A DNA stretch of 8,041 bases from Burkholderiaceae bacterium (GTDB lineage Bacteria; Pseudomonadota; Gammaproteobacteria; Burkholderiales; Burkholderiaceae_F). Under the pieces are notes generated by a model. That model was not told where the DNA came from. It searched no databases and worked only from the letters and a program-made list of their open reading frames with translations. Position numbers and translations under genes: made by a program. This document shows positions 1-6,343 of this stretch, piece by piece (positions within the stretch are counted from its first letter, which is position 1; each line of letters starts with the position of its first letter). The stretch lies in contig JACCYC010000228.1 of the NCBI GenBank assembly GCA_013696665.1, positions 1-8,041 of the forward strand. The letters run 5' to 3'.

Positions 1-2087
1 ACACGGTTGTGCAGCCTGCCGAGCGTTGGTCGTTCACGGTTCGATTGAAGCGGCCGCACGGCACGATGAATCCAGGAGGTTTCGATTTCGAGGCATGGAT
101 GCTCGAAAGAAATCTGCGAGCGTCGGGGTACGTGCGTGCTGGCCGCAATGATCCGGTGCCGGCGCGGACGCAATCGATGGTGTGGCGCCCGCTATATGCG
201 ATCGAGCGCGCGCGCTCGATGCTGCGCGATCGTCTTGAACCTCATGTTGCAGGCAAGCGATTTGGCGGCGTATTGGTCGCGCTGATCCTGGGCGACCAAC
301 GTGCGATCGGCGATGCCGACTGGACTCTGTTCAATCGCACCGGCATCGGCCATCTGGTTAGCATCTCGGGGTTGCACATCACGATGATCGCGAGCCTCGT
401 TGGGCTTCTGGTCGGAGCGTTGTGGCGGCGCTCGCCTGCATTGCTGACGCGCGCGGCTGCGCAGACCGCTGCAGTGCTCGGCGGATTGCTTGCGGCGCTG
501 TTGTATGCGCTGCTGGCGGGATGGGGTGTACCCGCGCAGCGCACAGTGGTGATGCTGGCAACGGTCGGAGTCGCGTGGCTGTTCAGTTCGCGCATCAGCA
601 TGGGAACCTCGCTTGCGCTGGCCGCCGCGCTCGTGTGTCTGATCGATCCGTGGGCTGCGCTGGCGCCTGGCTTCTGGCTGTCGTTCGGGGCGGTCGCGGC
701 AATCGTCTGGGTTGGTCAGTGGCGGCCAATGCGCGACAGAACGCGTCGCTGGTTCGAACTGTTGCGTGCTGCAACGTGCGTGCAAATCGCGGTAACGCTG
801 GCATTGATTCCTGCGACGGTGCTGCTGTTTCATCAACTCTCTTTGATTTCTCCACTCGCCAATGCAGTCGCGATTCCGGTCGTCAGCTGGGCGGTCACGC
901 CGCTGGCGCTTGGGGGGGCCGCGTTTGCGGCTTTGCCTGCGCCGCTATCTTCGATCGCAGGGCCGATGCTCGGCATAGCAAACGCAATGTTCGCTGCGCT
1001 TGCGATCGCACTGCAATGGGCGGCATCGCTTTCGTGGGCGGCATTGCCGGTGGCAACACCGCCGGTCGTGCTGGTGATACTCGCTGCAGGTGGCGTCGTG
1101 TGGACACTTGCGCCACCCGGTTGGCCGTTGCGCGCAATGGGGGCAGCCGCCTTGCTTCCGATGTTCGTGTGGCCCGCCGAACGCGCCGGCGACAACGAGG
1201 TGTGGATCACGGCCCTCGACATCGGTCAGGGATCTGCGCTGCTGGTTGAAACGCGCGATCGCGCGTGGCTTTACGACACAGGTCCGCGCTATTCAAGCGA
1301 TTCCGACGCCGGCGAGCGAGTCGTCTTGCCATACCTTAGGCACCGCGGCATCGGTCACCTCGATGGCCTGATCCTTTCGCATCTGGATAGTGATCATTCG
1401 GGCGGTGCCGCAGCGGTATTGCGTGGCATTGAAGTCGAGCGTGTGCTCTCTTCGGTTCCCGCAGGGCACCCAGCACTGGGGCAGCGCACCGATGTCGAGC
1501 GGTGTACAGCAGGCATGCGCTGGAATTCCGGTTCGCTCGGATTCGTGGTTCTTCATCCGTCGCTGGAGGACTATGACGTCAAGCGCAGCACCAACTCGAT
1601 GAGTTGCGTGGTATCGATCACGGCGGGTGCGACCCGGCTCTTGCTCACCGGCGATGTGCCGGTTGCCGATGAGGCTGCCTTTCTCGCGCGCGATCCTGGG
1701 TTGCGCGCAGGCTGGCTGGCGGCGCCTCACCATGGCAGCAGGACCTCGTCGGGCGAAATGCTTCTCAATTCGCTGGGTGCAACAGCCGCCGTGGCGCAGG
1801 CCGGTTATCGAAACCGTTTCGGTCATCCCCACACCGACGTGCTGGCCCGATATCGGGCGAACAATATTGAACTGCTGCGCACCGATCATGCGGGCGCCGT
1901 GCAGTGGCGATTCACCGCTGACGGCACGAGCACCGTCCACGCATCTCGTCTGCACGATGCACGGTATTGGCACAACAGACCGGGCATGCACTCGCGTCCG
2001 TTGCTCCCTGGTGCGCTGGATGTGATCGATCCCGAAAACTCGCCCGACGTCATTCCGGGACCGCCTGAGCCCTTCGTTCGCGGCTAA
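1..2087 (+). CDS. comEC: ComEC/Rec2 family DNA-uptake channel protein, 5' end outside window
   Basis: Inner-membrane protein that carries single-stranded DNA into the cytoplasm during natural transformation. The frame is open to the left edge (first full codon at base 3), so the N-terminus is missing; 694 codons plus stop are visible, against roughly 750-850 in the family. Residue numbers count from the GTG at base 9. Residues 1-45 are the end of the DUF4131 OB-like domain (RPHG, NPGGFDFEAW, ASGYVR). Residues 84-345 are the Competence membrane domain, with the hallmark HLVSISGLH at 115-123 and about eight to ten hydrophobic segments running to about 390. Residues 397-640 are a metallo-beta-lactamase-like domain with DIGQG (404-408), SHLDSDHSGG (457-466), TGDV (547-550), PHHGS (573-577) and FGHPH (604-608), so the putative nuclease site looks intact. 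A tail of about 50 residues follows. The next gene starts about 100 bases downstream. Family assignment is secure; whether the cell is competent cannot be judged here. Confidence 0.95.
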   Translation, partial: TVVQPAERWSFTVRLKRPHGTMNPGGFDFEAWMLERNLRASGYVRAGRNDPVPARTQSMVWRPLYAIERARSMLRDRLEPHVAGKRFGGVLVALILGDQRAIGDADWTLFNRTGIGHLVSISGLHITMIASLVGLLVGALWRRSPALLTRAAAQTAAVLGGLLAALLYALLAGWGVPAQRTVVMLATVGVAWLFSSRISMGTSLALAAALVCLIDPWAALAPGFWLSFGAVAAIVWVGQWRPMRDRTRRWFELLRAATCVQIAVTLALIPATVLLFHQLSLISPLANAVAIPVVSWAVTPLALGGAAFAALPAPLSSIAGPMLGIANAMFAALAIALQWAASLSWAALPVATPPVVLVILAAGGVVWTLAPPGWPLRAMGAAALLPMFVWPAERAGDNEVWITALDIGQGSALLVETRDRAWLYDTGPRYSSDSDAGERVVLPYLRHRGIGHLDGLILSHLDSDHSGGAAAVLRGIEVERVLSSVPAGHPALGQRTDVERCTAGMRWNSGSLGFVVLHPSLEDYDVKRSTNSMSCVVSITAGATRLLLTGDVPVADEAAFLARDPGLRAGWLAAPHHGSRTSSGEMLLNSLGATAAVAQAGYRNRFGHPHTDVLARYRANNIELLRTDHAGAVQWRFTADGTSTVHASRLHDARYWHNRPGMHSRPLLPGALDVIDPENSPDVIPGPPEPFVRG
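201..220. repeat. Perfect 20-bp palindrome inside comEC
   Basis: ATCGAGCGCG followed directly by its reverse complement CGCGCTCGAT, with no spacer. It encodes IERARSM in the stretch between the DUF4131 and Competence domains. It could extrude as a cruciform or bind a dimeric protein, but it may equally be a by-product of Arg/Ala/Glu codons in GC-rich DNA. Confidence 0.5.
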
Positions 2088-2136
2088 ACTGGGTTTGCGG
2101 CTGTAAAGCTTCTGCCTCCCCCTTCTGCGTCTGCGG

Positions 2137-2160
2137 TACCCGACCGCTCTTGGTTGGGTA
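2137..2160 (+). other. Hairpin in the leader between comEC and the ATP-grasp gene
   Basis: Arms TACCCGACC (2137-2145) and GGTTGGGTA (2152-2160) pair over nine positions with one G-U wobble around the six-base loop GCTCTT. It lies 50 bases after the comEC stop and 31 bases before the preferred ATP-grasp start. No T-run follows it on the plus strand, so it is not a classic intrinsic terminator. It could be a weak terminator for comEC, an mRNA-processing or stability element, or a leader structure affecting translation of the next gene. No convincing -35/-10 pair was found in 2040-2190, so whether the downstream operon has its own promoter is unresolved. Confidence 0.4.
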
Positions 2161-2191
2161 GAACGTGTGCGTGAGCAGGGCAGTTGCGCCG

Positions 2192-3661
2192 ATGAAGCCG
2201 TGGGGGCAGCAGATGCACAAAGCGTTCGACGAAATGTACGACGGGCACGAACGTGTCCGCGCGCATTATCGCGAGTACGAACGCTGGCTTGCAGAGCAGA
2301 CGCCGGAGGCAATGCAGTTCAAGCGCCAAGAAGCCGATCTGGTATTTCGACGCGTAGGGGTTACTTTTGCCGTTTACGGTGACAAAGAGGCACCCGGCAG
2401 CAACGGGGCCGAGGGAACCGAGCGGCTGATTCCATTTGACGTAGTGCCGCGGATCATTCCCGCCAAGGAATGGAAGCATATTGAAGCCGGATTGAAGCAG
2501 CGAGTGCGTGCGCTGAATCTGTTCATGCACGATGCTTACCACGAGCAGAACATCATTCGGGCGGGCCGTATCCCGGCTGACCAGATTCTGCGCAATGCGC
2601 AATACCGTCCGGAGATGCAAGGGGTGGACGTGCCACAGGGCATCTATTCGCACGTTTCCGGCATCGACATCGTGCGCGCGGAGAACGCGGACAAAGTCGG
2701 TGAATACTTCGTGCTCGAAGACAATCTGCGCGTGCCGAGCGGTGTGTCCTACATGCTGGAAAACCGCAAGATGATGATGCGGCTGTTTTCCGACCTATTT
2801 GCGCGGAACCGGGTTGCCCCAATCGCGCATTATCCCGACGTGTTACTTGAAAATCTGCGATCGGTCGCGCCGGTCGGAATCGACAATCCCACCGTGGTGC
2901 TATTGACGCCGGGTATGCATAACTCCGCATACTTCGAGCATGCGTTTCTGGCGCAGCAAATGGGGGTGGAGTTGGTCGAGGGTCAGGATTTGTTCGTGCA
3001 GGACGATCAGGTCCTGATGCGGACAACCCGGGGCCCGCAGCGCGTCGACGTGATCTATCGTCGCATCGATGATGACTTCCTTGACCCGCTTGCGTTTAAA
3101 CCGGCTTCGAAGCTTGGCGTGCCCGGGTTGTTGCAGGCCTATCGCGCAGGAAGGGTAACGCTTGCGAATGCGATCGGCACTGGAATTGCCGACGATAAGT
3201 CGATCTATCCCTACGTGCCCGACATGATTGACTTCTACCTCGGTGAAAAGCCGATTCTCTCCAACGTTCCGACACATGTGTGCCGTGAGCGCGAGCAACT
3301 CGACTACACGCTTGCGCATCTGGATGAGCTGGTCGTCAAGGAGGTGCATGGTGCGGGTGGCTATGGAATGCTGGTCGGACCCGCCTCGACCCGCAGCGAG
3401 CGCGAAGAGTTTACTGAACGGCTGCGGGCAAATCCTGAGAACTACATCGCGCAGCCGACGCTTGCACTATCGACGTGTCCGACCTACGTCGAATCGGGCC
3501 TGGCACCGCGGCATGTCGACCTGAGACCGTATGTGCTGTCGGGCAAGGATGTCATCACTGTGCCGGGTGGGCTGTGCCGTGTCGCACTGCGTGACGGCTC
3601 GTTGGTCGTCAACTCGTCACAGGGTGGCGGAACTAAAGACACATGGGTGCTCGAGCGATGA
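2192..3661 (+). CDS. Circularly permuted type 2 ATP-grasp protein (DUF404/DUF407 family)
   Basis: Predicted cytoplasmic ATP-dependent carboxylate-amine (peptide-bond-forming) ligase of the circularly permuted ATP-grasp family; the substrate is unknown. From ATG 2192 it has 489 residues, a usual length. Visible signatures: FDEMYDG near the N-terminus, YGDKEA (about 62-67), RLIPFDVVPRIIP (78-90), VLEDNLRVPSGVSYMLENRKMMM (174-196), LLTPGMHNSAYFEHAFLA (237-254), DVIYRRIDDDF (286-296), NAIGTGIADDKSIYPYVPDM (326-345), VVKEVHGAGGYGMLVGP (381-397) and the terminal SSQGGGTKDTWVL. These acidic, basic and glycine-rich motifs are those expected to bind ATP and Mg. Start choice: ATG 2192 has AGGG 11 bases upstream. 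ATG 2213 (starting MHKAFDEM) and GTG 2165 are alternatives; homologues have a very short leader before FDEM, which makes GTG 2165 least likely. The stop overlaps the next start as ATGA. The family commonly neighbours alpha-E and Anbu genes, both present downstream. The function is a prediction. Confidence 0.93.
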   Translation: MKPWGQQMHKAFDEMYDGHERVRAHYREYERWLAEQTPEAMQFKRQEADLVFRRVGVTFAVYGDKEAPGSNGAEGTERLIPFDVVPRIIPAKEWKHIEAGLKQRVRALNLFMHDAYHEQNIIRAGRIPADQILRNAQYRPEMQGVDVPQGIYSHVSGIDIVRAENADKVGEYFVLEDNLRVPSGVSYMLENRKMMMRLFSDLFARNRVAPIAHYPDVLLENLRSVAPVGIDNPTVVLLTPGMHNSAYFEHAFLAQQMGVELVEGQDLFVQDDQVLMRTTRGPQRVDVIYRRIDDDFLDPLAFKPASKLGVPGLLQAYRAGRVTLANAIGTGIADDKSIYPYVPDMIDFYLGEKPILSNVPTHVCREREQLDYTLAHLDELVVKEVHGAGGYGMLVGPASTRSEREEFTERLRANPENYIAQPTLALSTCPTYVESGLAPRHVDLRPYVLSGKDVITVPGGLCRVALRDGSLVVNSSQGGGTKDTWVLER

Positions 3662-5352
3662 ACCGACCGAGTGAACCACTCGAGCCGGTCGACGCAATGA
3701 GTGCTCACGACAGTGCTGCCCGCCGCGCGACCGATCAGATCGATCCTTACGCGTTGATCGAGCGCGCGGAGAAACTGATCAATACCGAGCCGCACGACGC
3801 CGTGGTCTTTGCGTTGCGCGCGCAAAGCGTTGCGCGCGCGCGCACCGCCGACGGGCTGATGGCGCGTGCACACTTCATCGCAGGTTCGGCGCTGATGCAG
3901 GTAGGAGACTGGTCCGGAGCGATAAGGCAGTTGTCGCAGGCTGAGTTGGTTTACCGCGCGCAGCAGGATGTAGCGTCACAGGGCAAGGTCAACATCCTGC
4001 TTGCCAGCGCGTGCTGCGAGCTGGGCGAATACGGGGAAGCACTGGATGGCTTCGCCGAAGTTCAAAAGCTTGCACGCCAGCATCAGGACTACGCCGGCGT
4101 ACGCCGCGCACTGGTGCACCAATCTACGGTGCACACGATCCTCGGCGATTTCGAGGCCGCGCGCGAATCATTGAAATCAGCGCTCGAACTGCCTTCGGGA
4201 ACGGCAGCGGACGAGGGCATGGTTGTTCTGCAGTCGGGGCTGGTCGATGCCAGCGAAGGTCTGCGCGCTGCATTGGCGGGTGATGGCGACACCGTGATGC
4301 GGCGCATGGCAGACGCGGAGGATCATTTCGTCGTTGCGCTGGAGTTGCTCACCGGTTCTGCCGACCGCGCCAACGCCATCGCCGCACGTGTTCAATTGGG
4401 TGCAGCACGCTGCTGGCTGGGAAAGTTCAACGAAGGCATTGCCGATCTGAACGCAGCGGTGGTCGAGGCGACGCAAAGTGGCTTTCGTTTGCGCGAAGTG
4501 CAGGCCAAATTGGAGCTGGGTTATCACTTGGTCGGAGCCGGTCGTGAGCACGAGGGACTCGCAATCTGGGCGCCTGCGCTGATCCAGGCAGAGGAACTTG
4601 GAGATCTGCGGCGCCCGGCCGATTCGCATCAGCAGCTGTCAGCGCTTTATGAAGCGCGCGGTGATTTTCAACTGGCGCTGTTTCATCACAAACGGTACGT
4701 TGAAGTCAAGACGCGACTTGATGGCCGCCTGAGTACGCAACGCGCACGACTGCACGAAGCCCGAGCCGAACTCCACAAGCTCCGTACGCAGACCGCAGCG
4801 CTGCACCAGAAGACCCGAGACCTTGAGCAATCGCGCTCGCGTCTGGAACGCCTTTCGTTGGAAGACGAACTGACGGGCCTTGCAAATCGACGCGCGTTTA
4901 CCAAGGAACTGGAGAGCTGGTGCGCCCGGGCGCGCGCAGGGACCTTGCGTTTCGGGCTGGTGGTCGCTGACATTGATGGGTTCAAGCAGATCAACGATCG
5001 TTATTCGCATTTGACCGGAGACTCAGTGCTGCGGCAGCTCGGAAGTGTCATCCGCGCCAATCTGCGCGACACGGATTTTGCCGCGCGGTTGGGCGGGGAC
5101 GAATTTGCGCTGTTACTGGCCGACAGTGAAGGCGGCGCCGCGATGGCGGTGGTGGAACGGCTGGTCGATGCCGTACGGCAGTACTCGTGGGCTGAAGTTG
5201 ACAGTGCAATGCAGGTCACTGTCAGCATCGGATTGTGTGAGTCGGCAGACTTCGGAGATTCGAGTGAGCTCGTACGGCGTGCCGATGAGTCTCTGTACGC
5301 AGCCAAGCGTGCCGGTCGGGACCGTGTGCACTTATGGAATGGAAGTGCTTAG
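3658..5352 (+). CDS. TPR-repeat diguanylate cyclase (GGDEF domain)
   Basis: Predicted soluble enzyme making cyclic di-GMP from two GTP. It has 564 residues from ATG 3658, numbered from there. Residues about 69-353 hold about six TPR-like helical hairpins (around 69-103, 109-144, 147-179, 239-275, 279-316, 319-353), a protein-binding region. Residues 356-400 are charged and helical, probably a signalling coiled coil. Residues 403-560 are the GGDEF domain: DELTGLANRRAF (403-414), metal-binding ADIDGFKQIND (437-447), the intact catalytic GGDEF (479-483), and an inhibitory I-site RDTD (470-473) exactly five residues before it, so product inhibition is expected. No EAL domain, signal peptide or membrane segment is visible. 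The start at 3658 gives a 4-base ATGA overlap with the ATP-grasp stop, typical of translational coupling; ATG 3643 (five residues longer) is possible. It lies between ATP-grasp and alpha-E genes that are usually adjacent, so its input may concern that pathway; this is an inference. Confidence 0.93.
   Translation: MNRPSEPLEPVDAMSAHDSAARRATDQIDPYALIERAEKLINTEPHDAVVFALRAQSVARARTADGLMARAHFIAGSALMQVGDWSGAIRQLSQAELVYRAQQDVASQGKVNILLASACCELGEYGEALDGFAEVQKLARQHQDYAGVRRALVHQSTVHTILGDFEAARESLKSALELPSGTAADEGMVVLQSGLVDASEGLRAALAGDGDTVMRRMADAEDHFVVALELLTGSADRANAIAARVQLGAARCWLGKFNEGIADLNAAVVEATQSGFRLREVQAKLELGYHLVGAGREHEGLAIWAPALIQAEELGDLRRPADSHQQLSALYEARGDFQLALFHHKRYVEVKTRLDGRLSTQRARLHEARAELHKLRTQTAALHQKTRDLEQSRSRLERLSLEDELTGLANRRAFTKELESWCARARAGTLRFGLVVADIDGFKQINDRYSHLTGDSVLRQLGSVIRANLRDTDFAARLGGDEFALLLADSEGGAAMAVVERLVDAVRQYSWAEVDSAMQVTVSIGLCESADFGDSSELVRRADESLYAAKRAGRDRVHLWNGSA
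3811..3845. repeat. Tandem 13-bp repeat with alternating GC tract in the GGDEF gene
   Basis: GCGTTGCGCGCGC occurs at 3811-3823 and again at 3827-3839, offset by 16 bases. The first copy overlaps the perfect palindrome TTGCGCGCGCAA (3814-3825). The second continues into 15 bases of strict pyrimidine-purine alternation (3831-3845), a Z-DNA-prone sequence. It encodes Ala/Arg-rich sequence just before the TPR region and may be only codon bias. Confidence 0.45.
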
Positions 5353-6331
5353 CCGGACCGCCGATCACCTGTTCTGGATGGCTCGATACATCGAGCGTGC
5401 CGAAAACACCGCGCGCATGCTCGATGTCACGCTGTCGACATCGCTGCTGCCGCAATCGGCGCAGGAATCGGAGCGGGGCTGGCGCGCACTGCTCAGTATT
5501 TCAGAGTTGACGCCGGAGTTTGATGATCGCTACCCGATATTCTCGCAGCGTGACGTGGTCGACTTCATGGTTCGCGATGCAAGTAATTCATCGTCGATAT
5601 TCACCTGTCTGCAGGCTGCACGTGAAAATGCTCGTGCCGTGCGCGGGTCTCTGACCACTGAAGTCTGGGAAACGCATAACGACACCTGGCTTGATCTGCA
5701 ACGCAAACTGGCTGACCGGATGCCCGAAAGGGAGCCGCAGGCGTTTTTTGAGTGGGTCAAGTTCCGATCGCATTTGTCCCGTGGAGTCACGATCGGCACG
5801 ATGCTCAAGGACGAAGCGTTCTATTTCGTCAGGCTTGGCACATTCCTCGAGCGCGCCGACAATACGGCGCGGTTGATCGACGTCAAATATCACGGCGTTG
5901 ATGACCCGTTTGAGCGTGGGGATCAACGTGCGCGCGAAGACGAGACGGAAGACGACGACCAGCCCTTGGATTTTTATCACTGGGCTGCGGTGCTGCGCTC
6001 GGTATCCGCGTTTGAAACGTATCGAAAGGTTTATCGCGATGTTATTACGCCGTCGCGTGTCGCCGAACTGTTAATACTGCGCGGTGATATGCCGCGCTCT
6101 TTGACGAGTTGCCTGAGCGAGGTCGCCGCTAATCTGGAGAAGGTTCGGAACAATCGTTCCAGAGAGACCGAGCGGCGCGCGGGTTTGCTGCACGCTGAAC
6201 TTTGTTATGGTCGCATTGAAGACATCCTGGCGCGAGGCCTGCACCCGTTCCTGACTGAGTTTCTGGAGCGCATCAATGATCTTGGCGAACGTATCAGCGA
6301 GGATTTTCTTGTCCCGCTTCAGGCTCACTGA
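5339..6331 (+). CDS. Alpha-E domain protein (DUF403)
   Basis: All-helical protein of the alpha-E family, found next to or fused with circularly permuted ATP-grasp ligases. Its biochemical role is unknown; it has been proposed to act with the ligase in making a peptide or peptide modification. It has 330 residues from ATG 5339, close to the family's usual 310-320. The N-terminus LSRTADHLFWMARY is the family signature. A motif occurs twice, as YIERAENTARMLDV (17-30) and FLERADNTARLIDV (169-182), suggesting two related helical halves. A strongly acidic linker (about 192-208, including EDETEDDD) follows the second copy. Start choice: the family normally begins MLSRTA, which fits GTG 5345; ATG 5339 adds two residues. 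Either start overlaps the end of the GGDEF gene (8 or 14 bases) in another frame, and the Shine-Dalgarno sequence is weak, so translation probably depends on coupling. The open frame extends further upstream to about 5045, but that part lies inside the GGDEF gene and does not resemble the family. Confidence 0.94.
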   Translation: MEVLSRTADHLFWMARYIERAENTARMLDVTLSTSLLPQSAQESERGWRALLSISELTPEFDDRYPIFSQRDVVDFMVRDASNSSSIFTCLQAARENARAVRGSLTTEVWETHNDTWLDLQRKLADRMPEREPQAFFEWVKFRSHLSRGVTIGTMLKDEAFYFVRLGTFLERADNTARLIDVKYHGVDDPFERGDQRAREDETEDDDQPLDFYHWAAVLRSVSAFETYRKVYRDVITPSRVAELLILRGDMPRSLTSCLSEVAANLEKVRNNRSRETERRAGLLHAELCYGRIEDILARGLHPFLTEFLERINDLGERISEDFLVPLQAH

Positions 6332-6335
6332 GGAA
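6330..6335 (+). promoter_or_regulatory. Shine-Dalgarno site of the Anbu gene, overlapping the alpha-E stop
   Basis: GAGGAA at 6330-6335 lies eight bases before ATG 6344 and includes the last two bases of the alpha-E TGA (6329-6331). It supports ATG 6344 as the start, which is also the start needed to place the nucleophile Thr at position 2. The arrangement suggests terminating ribosomes can restart on the Anbu gene. Confidence 0.7.
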
Positions 6336-6343
6336 ACGCGCAG

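Noticed and set aside
422..1249. Long alternative plus-strand frame within comEC
   Set aside because: Composition is Cys/Arg/Gly-rich and nonsensical, while the comEC frame carries all expected motifs.
2085..2107. TAAACT and TGTAAA as a possible -10 promoter element for the operon
   Set aside because: No acceptable -35 element at 16-18 bases upstream; the match is too weak to annotate.
1293..2312. A 339-codon minus-strand open frame spanning the comEC/ATP-grasp junction
   Set aside because: The translation is Arg/Ala/His-rich with no family features, and both overlapping plus-strand genes are secure.
5045..5338. Upstream extension of the alpha-E frame into the GGDEF gene
   Set aside because: The frame is open but the translated extension does not resemble the alpha-E family and lies under the conserved GGDEF motif; the family N-terminus begins at LSRTADHLFW.
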